A stretch of 64,000 nt of DNA from an uncultured Oscillibacter sp. (lineage in GTDB: Bacteria > Bacillota > Clostridia > Oscillospirales > Oscillospiraceae): the NCBI GenBank assembly GCA_910585245.1, contig CAJUCO010000003.1, positions 1-64,000 of the forward strand, given 5' to 3'. The notes under the pieces are model-generated. The model was not told the origin of the DNA and did no database searches. It worked only from the letters and a program-made list of their open reading frames with translations. Shown here in pieces: positions 6,714-14,731 of the stretch; position 1 is the first letter of the stretch; each line of letters starts with the position of its first letter. A program made the translations under genes and the position numbers.

Positions 6714-7646
6714 ATGAGGCGATGTGTGATATGGGGAGCGGCAAAGGAATACGAACATATCATTAACCAGGTAAAATTTTAGGAATGGAAGGGCAATGTG
6801 CAATGTGTGGCGGTATTGTCGAAAAGTAAAGCGCGCTATATTAAAAAGTTTGACGGCTACCCGCTTATTTGCAAAGAAGATTTAAAAAGCATAGCATTTG
6901 ATTATCTGATTGTTCCGCAGACAAAGGATTATGCGGAGATTAAAATGGAAGCGTTAGCGCTGGGAATACCGGACAATAAAATTATCTCCAGCAAAGTGTT
7001 CCAAATTCCATGCTTTGATTTCAAAAGATACGCATCCCTACGTGAAAACCCGGTCACTATATTATCAGATGATTGCTGGGGAGGGAAGGTATACCGGGAA
7101 TTGGACTTACCGTTTACGTCACCCCTTATAAATATATATTGGCCAAGGGAATCCTTTTGTGAATTTATAAAGGACCCGTTTTTTTACTTGAGAAAACCGC
7201 TGCACATGGTGCGGGACGGCGTTCCCCGGGAAAGCGCGTTTCCGATTGGACGGCTTGGAGATGAGAACAGGAGCGTGGAATTACACTTTGTCCATTCAAA
7301 AAGCTCTCAGGAAGCGAAGGAGCATTGGAATCAAAGAGTAAAGAGAATCAATGAAGACAGGCTGTTTGTCAAATTTGCTTTTGAAGCCTCAGATCCAAGG
7401 CAGGAGGAATACCTATCCGCATTCGGCAAGCTTACTTGCCCCAAAATATGCGCATACCCAGGAGAGACTGACGAAAAGGATAAGGATGTTTTTTATTCAA
7501 AGATGTTTGAACGAGATTGGTATTATAAAAAACGGCTGGAAACGTGGGAATTTAGAGTTTGGTTTTTACAAGTGGAAAACTTCAAGAAAGCGGTGGATTT
7601 ACTCAAATTGCTAAATGGAGAAAAGGATTACCGCCGGGAAGAATAA
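6714..7646 (+). pseudogene. DUF1919 polysaccharide-biosynthesis protein interrupted by an amber stop
   Basis: An ATG at 6714 with a GAGGTG ribosome site starts 'MRRCVIWGAAKEYEHII', a Rossmann-like beginning. Codon 23 (6780-6782) is TAG. The same frame then continues for 288 codons to 7646. The downstream part holds the DUF1919 signature 'PVTILSDDCWGG' near 7047-7083 and 'SPLINIYW', found in exopolysaccharide or capsule proteins of Firmicutes. A GTG at 6798 could restart translation and give a 282-residue product lacking the N-terminus. AT-rich composition and isolation from other polysaccharide genes suggest transfer. Confidence 0.7.
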
Positions 7647-7649
7647 TCG

Positions 7650-7684
7650 ATAAAAAAGAAAGACCGCCACCGGCGGTCTTTCCT
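7650..7684. terminator. Terminator of the tRNA operon (minus) and of the DUF1919 gene
   Basis: GAAAGACCGCC and GGCGGTCTTTC pair perfectly over 11 bases. On the minus strand a TTTTTT run follows, and it lies directly after tRNA-Cys. Confidence 0.85.
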
Positions 7685-7688
7685 GTTT

Positions 7689-7763
7689 TGGAGGTGACAC
7701 CCGGATTTGAACCGGGGAATCAGGGTTTTGCAGACCCTTGCCTTACCACTTGGCTATGTCACC
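7689..7763 (-). tRNA. tRNA-Cys (GCA)
   Basis: The acceptor stem GGTGACA/TGTCACC, anticodon loop CTGCAAA with GCA, discriminator U73 and an encoded CCA are all readable. It is the last gene of the tRNA operon, 230 bp after tRNA-Gly. Confidence 0.95.
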
Positions 7764-7927
7764 ATCTGTACTCTATTATATGCGAACTCTCTGAAAAAGT
7801 CCACCCCTTTTTGAAAAAAATTTCAAAAATTTCCGCCAGCCATAGGAGGCGCGGCAGCTCACCGTAAAACTGTTCCCCCGTATAAATCAGCCGTAAATCC
7901 AGCGGAGCAAATCGCGGCTGAAGGCGA

Positions 7928-7991
7928 GGAAATTCCCACCAGAGTGTAGTTTACGGGCGGGGCCGGAAACAAAACGGTGGTGGGAATTTCC
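7928..7991. repeat. Perfect 14-bp inverted repeat between tRNA-Gly and tRNA-Cys
   Basis: GGAAATTCCCACCA (7928-7941) and TGGTGGGAATTTCC (7978-7991) are exact complements around a 36-base loop. It lies 4 bases from the 3' end of tRNA-Gly. There is no T-run, so it may be a processing or attenuating hairpin or a small repeat element. Confidence 0.6.
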
Positions 7992-7995
7992 GAGC

Positions 7996-8071
7996 TGGAG
8001 CGGGCAACGAGGCTCGAACTCGCTACCTCCACCTTGGCAAGGTGGCGCTCTACCAGATGAGCTATGCCCGC
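7996..8071 (-). tRNA. tRNA-Gly (GCC)
   Basis: Acceptor GCGGGCA/TGCCCGC, anticodon loop TTGCCAA with GCC, discriminator U73 and encoded CCA are present. Confidence 0.95.
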
Positions 8072-8074
8072 AAA

Positions 8075-8150
8075 TGGTGCCCAGAGCCGGAATCGAACCA
8101 GCGACACGTGGATTTTCAGTCCACTGCTCTACCAACTGAGCTATCTGGGC
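8075..8150 (-). tRNA. tRNA-Phe (GAA)
   Basis: Acceptor GCCCAGA/TCTGGGC, anticodon loop CTGAAAA with GAA, discriminator A73 and encoded CCA are present. It lies 3 bp from tRNA-Gly. Confidence 0.95.
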
Positions 8151-8153
8151 AAG

Positions 8154-8230
8154 TGGCGACCCGGAACGGGCTCGAACCGTCGACCTCTAGCGTGACAGGC
8201 TAGCGTTCTAACCAACTGAACTACCGGGCC
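8154..8230 (-). tRNA. tRNA-Asp (GTC)
   Basis: Anticodon loop CTGTCAC with GTC, discriminator G73 as expected for tRNA-Asp, and encoded CCA are present. Confidence 0.95.
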
Positions 8231-8270
8231 GTAAACTACGTGGAAAGGAGAGGCGCTCAAGAGGAAAAAG

Positions 8271-8347
8271 TGGTGGGAACAACTGGACTCGAACCAGTGA
8301 CCCCCTGCTTGTAAGGCAGATGCTCTAACCAGCTGAGCTATGCTCCC
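8271..8347 (-). tRNA. tRNA-Val (TAC)
   Basis: Acceptor GGGAGCA paired with TGTTCCC, anticodon loop CTTACAA with TAC, discriminator A73 and encoded CCA are present. It is the first gene of the operon. Confidence 0.95.
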
Positions 8348-8378
8348 GAGTCACCGCCCACGTCAAACGGCATTAACT

Positions 8379-8407
8379 AGTATACGAAAAGAATCCGGTT
8401 TTGTCAA
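8379..8407 (-). promoter_or_regulatory. Promoter of the tRNA operon
   Basis: On the minus strand TTGACA (8402-8407) and TATACT (8379-8384) are separated by 17 bases, about 30 bp before tRNA-Val. Confidence 0.85.
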
Positions 8408-8439
8408 GCCCTATTTCAAAATTTTCTCGATTTTTCTGA

Positions 8440-8493
8440 AAAAAGGAAAGGGCCTGACCGGCGGCCCGGTTTCGTGGGTCTAAAGCCGGGCCG
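8440..8493 (-). terminator. Terminator overlapping the end of the RluA-type gene
   Basis: GGCGGCCCGG and CCGGGCCGCC (10 pairs, 16-base loop) overlap the stop codon. On the minus strand a TTTCCTTTTTT stretch follows. Confidence 0.6.
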
Positions 8494-9391
8494 CCAACTT
8501 CCGAAGCTGGGCCTGGAACTCCTCCGGCAGAGGGCATCGGAGCTCCAAAAGCTGGGAAGTTCGAGGGTGCGTAAATTGCAGGGCTACGGCGTGAAGGCAC
8601 TGGCCCTGGAGCCCTGGGGCAGGTTTCCCATAAAGGCCGTCCCCCAGAATGGGGCGGCCCAGGTGGGCCAGATGAACCCGGATCTGATGGGTCCGCCCGG
8701 TTTCCAGACGGCAGCGGAGATGGGTGAAGCCGGAAAAACGGGCCAGCACCTCCCAATGGGTGACGGCAGGGCGCCCGATGGGGACGACCGCCATCTTTTT
8801 CCGGTCCACCGGGTGGCGGCCAATGGGGGCGTCCACGGTTCCCCGGTCCTCCCGAAAGCCTCCCACAGTGATGCACTCGTAAGTCCGGGCCAGACTGTGG
8901 TCCTGAAGCTGGGCAGCCAGACGGAGGTGGGAAAAATCGTTCTTGGCGGCGATGATCAGCCCGGAGGTGTCCCGGTCGATGCGGTGGACAATGCCGGGGC
9001 GCAAAGCCCCGCCCACGCCGGAGAGACTGCCGCCGCAGTGGTACAACAGGGCGTTGACCAAGGTGCCGTCCGGGTGCCCGGGGGCGGGATGGACGACCAG
9101 GCCCTTGGGCTTGTTCACCACGATGACATCGGCGTCCTCATAGACGATTTCCAGGGGGATGTTCTGGGGGCGGGCGTCGATGGGCTCCGGGTCCGGCAGG
9201 ACAACCGTCAGGCTTTCCCTTCCGGTGAGCTTATAGTTTTTCGCCAGAGGTTTCCCGTCCCGGAGAATCCGGCCCTCTTCCAGAAGGCGCTGTACAGCCG
9301 AGCGGGTGAGGCCCTCCAGCTGTCCGGCAACCCAGGCGTCCACTCGGCTTCCGGCGTCAGGTTCCCCGGGACGGAGTGTCAGCGTTTCCAT
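8480..9391 (-). CDS. RluA-family 23S rRNA pseudouridine synthase
   Basis: The 303-residue enzyme isomerises uridine to pseudouridine in RNA, probably large-subunit rRNA as in the RluD group. Residues 14-60 form an S4 RNA-binding domain. The catalytic motif 'HRIDRDTSGL' places the nucleophile Asp at about 141, and 'GRTHQIRVHLAHLGRPILGD' is the second family motif. The ATG at 9391 has an AGGAG 8 bases upstream; a longer start at 9421 lacks one. The gene overlaps the end of lspA by 35 bp, a pairing conserved in many Firmicutes. Confidence 0.92.
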   Translation of the reverse strand: METLTLRPGEPDAGSRVDAWVAGQLEGLTRSAVQRLLEEGRILRDGKPLAKNYKLTGRESLTVVLPDPEPIDARPQNIPLEIVYEDADVIVVNKPKGLVVHPAPGHPDGTLVNALLYHCGGSLSGVGGALRPGIVHRIDRDTSGLIIAAKNDFSHLRLAAQLQDHSLARTYECITVGGFREDRGTVDAPIGRHPVDRKKMAVVPIGRPAVTHWEVLARFSGFTHLRCRLETGRTHQIRVHLAHLGRPILGDGLYGKPAPGLQGQCLHAVALQFTHPRTSQLLELRCPLPEEFQAQLRKLAARL

Positions 9392-9875
9392 GGGGTTTCT
9401 CCTTTTTCTCACATTTATCATACTTTTCGTAGAACCACTGGTAGTAGATGAAACCCAGGACGCAGCCGGAGACGATGCAGATGTCCGCCACGTTGAAGAC
9501 GGGATAGTTCATAAACTGAAAGTTGAACATATCCACCACATAGCCCAGACGCGCCCGGTCCAAGATGTTCCCCACCCCTCCGGAGACAATCAGGCAGCAG
9601 GCCAAGACACCCAAGGGATGCCGCACGACCCGGCGGACCAGCAGGAACAAAAGAACCAGGACGATGCAGCTGGTGGCAATGACCAACAGCCATCGCTGGC
9701 CGGAGAAGCTGGACCAGGCCGCACCGTAGTTGTGGACGGCTTTCAGCTCCAAAAAGCCCGGAAGAAGGGGGCGGGACTCCCCCAGGGGAAGGGTGAGGGT
9801 GATATAGCGCTTGACCCACTGGTCCAGAGCCAACAGGGCCAGAGCCAGCAGGGCGGAAAGAGCGGTGGAAAGCAT
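9357..9875 (-). CDS. lspA: Lipoprotein signal peptidase (signal peptidase II)
   Basis: The 172-residue membrane protease removes signal peptides from lipoproteins. Four hydrophobic segments are visible at about residues 3-18, 63-82, 88-101 and 130-147. The aspartyl dyad is present: Asp106 in 'GNILDRARLG' and Asp131 in 'FNVADICI'. The start is the ATG preceded by AGGAGG with a 7-base spacer; an upstream extension to 9986 runs through the promoter and is rejected. The charged C-terminal tail of about 25 residues overlaps the pseudouridine synthase gene. Confidence 0.93.
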   Translation of the reverse strand: MLSTALSALLALALLALDQWVKRYITLTLPLGESRPLLPGFLELKAVHNYGAAWSSFSGQRWLLVIATSCIVLVLLFLLVRRVVRHPLGVLACCLIVSGGVGNILDRARLGYVVDMFNFQFMNYPVFNVADICIVSGCVLGFIYYQWFYEKYDKCEKKEKPHGNADTPSRGT

Positions 9876-9905
9876 AGCGGGTCCTCCTTTTGGGTGTTCC
9901 CTGAC

Positions 9906-9934
9906 AGTGTACACGCTTTTTGGGGAAAAGGCAA
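9906..9934 (-). promoter_or_regulatory. Promoter of lspA
   Basis: On the minus strand TTGCCT (9929-9934) and TACACT (9906-9911) are separated by 17 bases. Confidence 0.65.
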
Positions 9935-9965
9935 GGGTGATGCTTCCCGATGAAAAAAAGACCTG

Positions 9966-9994
9966 TTGAAGAAAAGGGAGAGCCATGGTATCAT
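9966..9994 (+). promoter_or_regulatory. Promoter of the 10029 gene
   Basis: TTGAAG (9966-9971) and TATCAT (9989-9994) are separated by 17 bases. It diverges from the lspA promoter. Confidence 0.55.
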
Positions 9995-10028
9995 AAAGCC
10001 AGCCAAATTAGAAGGAGGAAGAAGGCGA

Positions 10029-10328
10029 ATGGAGAAGACGGCGTGGATTTTTTCTTACAAGCTCAAAAAGAGCGTGACCCCGGAGGAGTTTATGGAGCGG
10101 ACCCAGGCACTCCACGACGCGGTGATTTCCAAGGCAAAGGGCTTCCTATCCTGGGAGCACTACGTGCAGGGGGAGACCTGGACGGACTTCGTCCTCTGGG
10201 AGACGGAGGAGGACGCGCAAAACGCCACCACAGTGGGACAGGGCACGGCGGAGGCGGAGGCCTTTTATGCCTGCATCCGCATGGTGACCTGCCGGGCGCT
10301 GATCTCCCGGTTTGTAAAAAAATATTGA
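10029..10328 (+). CDS. Small dimeric alpha/beta-barrel-like protein (ABM/YdhR type)
   Basis: This 99-residue soluble protein starts at an ATG after AGGAGGAAG. The pattern of 'AWIFSYKLKKSVTPEEFMERTQ', a central 'GFLSWEHYVQ', 'WTDFVLWETEEDA' and a C-terminal helix ending 'LISRFVKKY' fits the ferredoxin-like fold of antibiotic-biosynthesis monooxygenase-type proteins. No catalytic residue can be assigned, so a function should not be claimed. It is a single-gene unit with its own promoter and a terminator-like hairpin at 10333-10365. Confidence 0.7.
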   Translation: MEKTAWIFSYKLKKSVTPEEFMERTQALHDAVISKAKGFLSWEHYVQGETWTDFVLWETEEDAQNATTVGQGTAEAEAFYACIRMVTCRALISRFVKKY

Positions 10329-10332
10329 GGAC

Positions 10333-10365
10333 AAGGCCCCGCTGCTCCCAGAGCGGCGGGACCTT
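10333..10365. terminator. Hairpin H1 of repeat copy A, terminator of the 10029 gene
   Basis: This 33-base near-palindrome (AAGGCCCCGC at the left end) differs from the hairpin at 10529-10561 at only three positions. The two flank the repeat core. Confidence 0.7.
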
Positions 10366-10371
10366 TCAGCT

Positions 10372-10522
10372 TGTCAAAAAGGTACCGTCTGAAAGGGAGC
10401 GGAAAGGAAAAGAGCTACGAGAGAAACCCATCAGGGGTTTCTCTCGTTTTGAATCAGAAGGTTTTCAGACCTTTTGGAAGGTCTGAAAACCTTGCCAGGC
10501 TGGCGAAAATCCCTTTTCGCCA
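10372..10522 (-). repeat. MITE-like intergenic repeat, copy A
   Basis: Read on the minus strand, this 151-bp stretch aligns along its whole length with 14573-14725. It starts TGGCGAAAAGG and ends CCTTTTTGACA, imperfect terminal inverted repeats. Three internal hairpins are shared, including AGAGAAACCC/GGGTTTCTCT. It has no coding capacity. Confidence 0.65.
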
Positions 10523-10528
10523 GCCTGC

Positions 10529-10561
10529 AAGGCCCCGCCGCTCTCAGAGCGGCGGGGCCTT
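10529..10561 (-). terminator. Hairpin H2 of repeat copy A, terminator of clpC
   Basis: AAGGCCCCGCCGCTCT pairs perfectly over 16 bases with its complement. It lies a few bases after the clpC stop codon. Confidence 0.8.
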
Positions 10562-10563
10562 CT

Positions 10564-13038
10564 TTAAGTGGAAACTTCCTCCCTGGTGACCAGCAGCTGG
10601 CGGTCCTCCACCGTGAGGGCGGCGGTGTCGCCCTCTTTCAACGTTCCGTCCAGCATCCGCTCCGCCACGGCGTCCTCCACCTTGCTCTGGATGCAGCGGC
10701 GCAGAGGTCGGGCGCCGTATTTGGGGTCGTAGCCCTCCCGGACCAGCTCCGCCACCGCCTCGTCGGAGGCGCTGAGGTGCAGGCCCATGGCCTCCATTCG
10801 GGCAGACACCATGTCCAGCATCCGGCGGGCCACCTCGTGGATGTCGCCTTCCGTCAGGGCCCGGAAGACGATGATGTCGTCAATCCGGTTTAAAAATTCC
10901 GGGCGGAAGGTCTGACGAAGCTCCGTCATAACGGTTTCCCTGGCCTGAAGGAACTTCTTCTCCGCGTCGTCTGCCGCCGGTTCGCCGGAGTTGAAGCCCA
11001 GACGGGTGCCGGAGGTGGTGAGACTCTTGGCCCCGATGTTGCTGGTCATGACGAGGACCGCGTTTTTGAAGTCTACCGTCCGGCCCTGGGAGTCTGTAAT
11101 CCGGCCGTCGTCCAGGATTTGCAAAAGGATGTTCCACACGTCCTCGTGGGCCTTCTCAATCTCGTCGAAGAGCACCACGGAATAGGGTTTCCGGCGGACC
11201 CGCTCGGTGAGCTGGCCGCCCTCCTCGTGGCCCACGTAGCCCGGGGGAGAGCCGATGAGGCGGGAGACGGTGTGGCGCTCCATATACTCGGACATATCAA
11301 TGCGGATGATGGCGCTCTCGTCGCCGAACATGGCCTCCGCCAGGGACTTGCAAAGCTCCGTCTTTCCCACACCCGTGGGGCCCAGGAACAGGAAGGAGCC
11401 CGTGGGGCGCTTGGGGTCCTTGAGACCCACCCGGCCCCGGCGGATGGCCCGGGCCACGGCCTTCACGGCCTCGTCCTGACCCACCACACGCTGGTGAAGA
11501 ATCTCCTCCATCCGCAAAAGGCGGCTGCCCTCGTCCTCGGTGAGGCGGGTGACGGGAATGCCCGTCCAGCCCGCCACCACGGCGGCGATGTCCTCCGCCG
11601 TGACGGGGCGGTGTTGCCGGGGGCTGTTGCGGCGCTTCTCCCGCTCCTGCTCCACCTGGTCCTGGTAGTTGCTTTCAATGTCCCGGAGCTGAGCTGCGGT
11701 CTCGAAATCCTGCCGCGCGATGGCGGTTTCCTTATCCTTGGCCAGGGCGGCGATCTTTTCCTCCAGGGATTTCAGCTCCGGGGAGATCTCCTCCTGCTCC
11801 ATGCGGACCCGGGACGCGGCCTCGTCCATGAGATCAATAGCCTTGTCCGGGAGGAAACGGTCGGAGATATACCGGGTGGAGAGGGAGACGGCGGCAGCCA
11901 GGGCCTCGTCGGTGAGCTGGAGCTTGTGGTGCTGTTCGTACTTCTCCCGGAGGCCCTTTAAAATCTCCAGGCTGGCCTCCTGGCTGGGCTCGCCCACCTG
12001 GACGGGCTGGAAACGGCGCTCCAGGGCGGCGTCTTTTTCGATATACTTTCGGTACTCGTTCAGGGTCGTTGCGCCAATCACGCGGATTTCGCCCCGGCCC
12101 AGGGCGGGCTTGATGATGTTGGCCGCGTCCACGGCTCCCTCGGCGCTGCCCGCCCCCACGATGGTGTGGAGCTCGTCAATGAAGAGGATCACGTCTCCGG
12201 ACTTTTTCACCTCGTCCAGGGCCTTTTTGATGCGCTCTTCAAACTCACCCCGGTACTTGGTCCCCGCCACCATGCCGGAGAGGTCCAGAGAGAGGATGCG
12301 CTTGTCCAGCAAATCGTCGGGCACATCCCCCATCACGATTTTCCGGGACAGCCCCTCGGCGATGGCTGTTTTGCCCACCCCGGGCTCGCCAATGAGGCAG
12401 GGGTTGTTCTTCGTCCGGCGGGAGAGAATCTGAATGACCCGCTGAATCTCCTCGTCTCGCCCCACCACCGGGTCCAGCTTGCCGTTTCGGGCGTCGGCGG
12501 TCAGGTCCCGGGTGAACTCCCGAAGGGTCTTTCCGCCGGCCGCGCCGCCGGAGGAGGGGGCTTTGTCGTCCCGGGGGGTGGCGCCCTGGCGGCTCTGGGG
12601 CCGCTGGGTCAGCTTTTGCATCAAGGCGGCATAGAGAGGGCGTGCGTCCACTCCGGCGGTGCGGAGAATTCGGACGGCCATGTTGTTCCCCTCCCGCAAA
12701 AGGCCTGCCAGCAAGTGCTCGGCCCCCACGCAGGAGCTGCCGCTCCGCACGGCGTCCTCCACGGCGATTTCCACCACCCGGCGGGCCCTGGGGGTCAGGC
12801 CCTGGGCGGGGTTGCCGCCGGGGAGGCCCGCCCCCACGCTGTGCTTGATGATCTGGACGATCATGTCGTCCGTGAGTCCGGATTCCAGAAGCACGTCATG
12901 AGACGCGCTCTGGTCCTCCCGGATGAGGCCCAGGAGCAGGTGCTCGGTGCCCACATACCCGTGGCCCAGTTCTCCCGCGGCCTCCTGACTGAGACGGAGG
13001 GCCTCCTCGGCGCCGGGACTAAATTTTTTCTCATTCAT
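10564..13038 (-). CDS. clpC: ATP-dependent Clp protease ATP-binding subunit ClpC
   Basis: The 824-residue HSP100 unfoldase feeds substrates to the ClpP peptidase in the cytosol. In order it has two N-terminal Clp repeats (residues 5-150), a first AAA+ domain with Walker A GEPGVGKT near 215, a UVR motif in the middle domain ('[10 protein letters not shown]', near 430), a second AAA+ domain with GPTGVGKT near 550, and a C-terminal ClpB-D2 domain. The length matches ClpC (about 810-850). It is the last gene of ctsR-mcsA-clpC, so it is probably repressed by CtsR. The arginine-kinase gene mcsB usually found just upstream is absent. Confidence 0.96.
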   Translation of the reverse strand: MNEKKFSPGAEEALRLSQEAAGELGHGYVGTEHLLLGLIREDQSASHDVLLESGLTDDMIVQIIKHSVGAGLPGGNPAQGLTPRARRVVEIAVEDAVRSGSSCVGAEHLLAGLLREGNNMAVRILRTAGVDARPLYAALMQKLTQRPQSRQGATPRDDKAPSSGGAAGGKTLREFTRDLTADARNGKLDPVVGRDEEIQRVIQILSRRTKNNPCLIGEPGVGKTAIAEGLSRKIVMGDVPDDLLDKRILSLDLSGMVAGTKYRGEFEERIKKALDEVKKSGDVILFIDELHTIVGAGSAEGAVDAANIIKPALGRGEIRVIGATTLNEYRKYIEKDAALERRFQPVQVGEPSQEASLEILKGLREKYEQHHKLQLTDEALAAAVSLSTRYISDRFLPDKAIDLMDEAASRVRMEQEEISPELKSLEEKIAALAKDKETAIARQDFETAAQLRDIESNYQDQVEQEREKRRNSPRQHRPVTAEDIAAVVAGWTGIPVTRLTEDEGSRLLRMEEILHQRVVGQDEAVKAVARAIRRGRVGLKDPKRPTGSFLFLGPTGVGKTELCKSLAEAMFGDESAIIRIDMSEYMERHTVSRLIGSPPGYVGHEEGGQLTERVRRKPYSVVLFDEIEKAHEDVWNILLQILDDGRITDSQGRTVDFKNAVLVMTSNIGAKSLTTSGTRLGFNSGEPAADDAEKKFLQARETVMTELRQTFRPEFLNRIDDIIVFRALTEGDIHEVARRMLDMVSARMEAMGLHLSASDEAVAELVREGYDPKYGARPLRRCIQSKVEDAVAERMLDGTLKEGDTAALTVEDRQLLVTREEVST

Positions 13039-13068
13039 GTGTTTGACACGTCCTTTCGTGAAGTAGGC

Positions 13069-13536
13069 TCAGGTCTTTTCCAGGGAGTGAATCTGGTCCC
13101 GGAGCTCCGCCGCCCGCTCGAAATTCTCCTGGCTGACGGCCGTTTGCATCTCCAGGCGCAGGGCGTTGAGCCGGCGGGTCTTGGAGATTTGATCCTGTTC
13201 CCCCTGTTCCAGCAGGGTGTCCTGGGGCTTGGGGGAGGCTTCCTTTTCCTCCGCCGGGGCGCCCAGGGCGGGCATATCGGTGAAGAAGTCGTCAAAGGGG
13301 TTTTCCAGCATCCGCATTCCCCGGTCCAACAGGGAGGGGAAGGGGGTGAAGAAATCCTCGAACAGGCCGCCGCCCAAGAGACCGCGCATCATTCGCTGGC
13401 TGTGGGCCGCCAGACGCTGGGTGTAGCCCAGCTTTTCGGCGCATTCGCTGCAAAGGCGTTTCTCGGTGACTTGGCCGTTGACGTTGCTCTGGTAAAGAAA
13501 GGTGACTTCATTCTTGCCACAATGTTCGCATTTCAT
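13069..13536 (-). CDS. mcsA: McsA-like zinc-finger/UVR protein
   Basis: This is a 155-residue protein. 'CEHCGKNEVTF' and 'CSECAEKLG' give two Cys-X2-Cys pairs in the first 35 residues. A variable middle region follows, then a C-terminal UVR motif ('QENFERAAELRDQI', near 135-150). In Bacillus, McsA activates the McsB arginine kinase and works with CtsR and ClpC; without a local mcsB its partner here is unclear. AGGAGGT precedes the ATG. It lies 30 bp upstream of clpC. Confidence 0.88.
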   Translation of the reverse strand: MKCEHCGKNEVTFLYQSNVNGQVTEKRLCSECAEKLGYTQRLAAHSQRMMRGLLGGGLFEDFFTPFPSLLDRGMRMLENPFDDFFTDMPALGAPAEEKEASPKPQDTLLEQGEQDQISKTRRLNALRLEMQTAVSQENFERAAELRDQIHSLEKT

Positions 13537-13601
13537 AATCAGTACCTCCTATAGATAACAAATGTTTTGGTGAATGGATAGAAAAAGATGTCTTACAGGG
13601 G

Positions 13602-14057
13602 CTATGAGACCTGAAGAATCAAAACGTTTTTCAAGATATCCGCCCGAACCTGGTCCCGAAGCTCCCGGGGAACGGCGGACAGGGCCTTGTCTCCCACGGC
13701 GGCCAGCAGCGTCCGGGCCAGACGCTCCTCCAGCGCGCCGGACTCCGCCAGATTTCCCAGGATGGCCCTGGCGGAGGGCAGGTCCACCCGGTCCCCCAGA
13801 GAGTTGATGACGTGCATCAAAAGGGTCTCCCGGTCCACCCGGACCCGGGTGATGCGAATGTACCCGTTGCCCCCCCGGCGGCTCTCCACAATGTAGCCCC
13901 GTTCGGGGGAAAAGCGGGTGGACATGACGTAGTTGATCTGACTGGGCACGCAGTTGAACCGCTGGGCCAGCTCGCCCCGCTGAACCTCCAACACGCCGTC
14001 TCCGGTCTCGTCCAGGCAGCTTTGCAGGAAGCTGGCAATTAAATCGGAAATTCCCAT
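13602..14057 (-). CDS. ctsR: Transcriptional repressor CtsR of class III heat-shock genes
   Basis: This 151-residue repressor binds tandem heptads upstream of clp genes and is inactivated by heat. The N-terminal winged HTH contains 'LAQRFNCVPSQINYVMSTRF', and the glycine-rich wing 'ESRRGGNGYIRI' is the heat-sensing loop of the family. The start at 14057 has GAGGTG 7 bases upstream; longer in-frame starts cross the operator. Two CtsR boxes lie in its own promoter region, so it autoregulates the operon. Confidence 0.94.
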   Translation of the reverse strand: MGISDLIASFLQSCLDETGDGVLEVQRGELAQRFNCVPSQINYVMSTRFSPERGYIVESRRGGNGYIRITRVRVDRETLLMHVINSLGDRVDLPSARAILGNLAESGALEERLARTLLAAVGDKALSAVPRELRDQVRADILKNVLILQVS

Positions 14058-14096
14058 GAGAGCACCTCGTTCCCGTTTCGTCTCAATCGGTTTGAC

Positions 14097-14113
14097 TTTG
14101 ACTTTCTTTGATG
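14097..14113 (-). promoter_or_regulatory. CtsR operator 1
   Basis: The minus strand reads CATCAAAGAAAGTCAAA, matching RGTCAAA-NAN-RGTCAAA with one mismatch in the first heptad. It lies between the promoter and ctsR. Confidence 0.85.
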
Positions 14114-14127
14114 TTTTGGATGATGCT

Positions 14128-14155
14128 AGTATACCACCTTCCAGGGGAATGTCAA
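14128..14155 (-). promoter_or_regulatory. Promoter of ctsR-mcsA-clpC
   Basis: On the minus strand TTGACA (14150-14155) and TATACT (14128-14133) are separated by 16 bases. The two CtsR operators flank it. Confidence 0.8.
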
Positions 14156-14164
14156 GGGGGAAAC

Positions 14165-14181
14165 TTTGACTTTCTTTGACG
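14165..14181 (-). promoter_or_regulatory. CtsR operator 2
   Basis: The minus strand reads CGTCAAAGAAAGTCAAA, two good heptads with a GAA spacer, just upstream of the -35 box. Confidence 0.88.
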
Positions 14182-14238
14182 TTTGTGAAAACAAATTGTG
14201 AACAGCAAAATTTTTTTGTCAGGGGTTTCACATAGCTC

Positions 14239-14266
14239 TTGCTTTTTTTCCAGAGTATGCTACAAT
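14239..14266 (+). promoter_or_regulatory. Promoter of the ferredoxin gene
   Basis: TTGCTT (14239-14244) and TACAAT (14261-14266) are separated by 16 bases. Confidence 0.6.
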
Positions 14267-14296
14267 GGGGATACAATTTTAATGGAGGTGCAACCC

Positions 14297-14470
14297 ATGG
14301 CCTATAAGATCACGTCTGCCTGTGTGAGCTGCGGCGCCTGCTCTGACGCCTGCCCCGCCGGTGCCATCAGCCAGGGCGATGATGCTTACGTCATCGATGC
14401 TGCCGCCTGCCTGGACTGCGGTTCTTGCAGCGACACCTGCCCGAACGGCGCTATTGTTCCCGAGGAATAA
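14297..14470 (+). CDS. 2[4Fe-4S] ferredoxin
   Basis: This is a 57-residue clostridial-type ferredoxin that carries electrons in fermentative redox reactions. Two cluster motifs are intact: 'CVSCGACSDACP' near residues 9-20 and 'CLDCGSCSDTCP' near 38-49, each C-x2-C-x2-C-x3-C-P. The ATG follows GGAGGTG, and a strong terminator follows the stop. It is a single-gene unit divergent from ctsR. Confidence 0.95.
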   Translation: MAYKITSACVSCGACSDACPAGAISQGDDAYVIDAAACLDCGSCSDTCPNGAIVPEE

Positions 14471-14482
14471 TCTGGGATACAT

Positions 14483-14519
14483 AAAAAACCCCGCAAGCTC
14501 TGCTTGCGGGATTTTTTAT
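14483..14519 (+). terminator. Terminator of the ferredoxin gene
   Basis: CCCGCAAGC and GCTTGCGGG form a 9-pair stem with a short loop, followed by ATTTTTTAT. Confidence 0.9.
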
Positions 14520-14538
14520 GCACGGCCCCCTTCAAGAC

Positions 14539-14565
14539 GGCGGACCAAGCCTCTGCTTGGTCCGC
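14539..14565. repeat. Hairpin H1 flanking repeat copy B
   Basis: GGCGGACCAAGC and GCTTGGTCCGC form a perfect stem. The 27-base unit recurs at 14732-14758 with one substitution. Confidence 0.75.
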
Positions 14566-14572
14566 TTTAGGC

Positions 14573-14725
14573 TGTCGAAAAAGGATTTTCGCCGGCCTGA
14601 GCAAGTTTCCAAAACCTTTAAAAACGTTTTGAAAACTTATGATTGAAAACGAAAGGAACCCTTCCTGGGTTCCTCTCGTAACTCTCTTCCTTCCCGTCGG
14701 GGATGGTTTTTACGGTTTTTCGACA
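14573..14725 (+). repeat. MITE-like intergenic repeat, copy B
   Basis: The 153-bp stretch starts TGTCGAAAAA and ends TTTTTCGACA, perfect 10-bp terminal inverted repeats. Its inside matches copy A in the opposite orientation, including GGAACCC/GGGTTCC at about 14655-14674. No gene is present in the whole 14471-14877 interval. Confidence 0.7.
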
Positions 14726-14731
14726 CTCGGC

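Noticed and set aside
8474..13554. Long plus-strand frames opposite rluA-type, lspA and clpC genes
   Set aside because: They are GC-rich antisense shadows with no ribosome sites and low-complexity translations.
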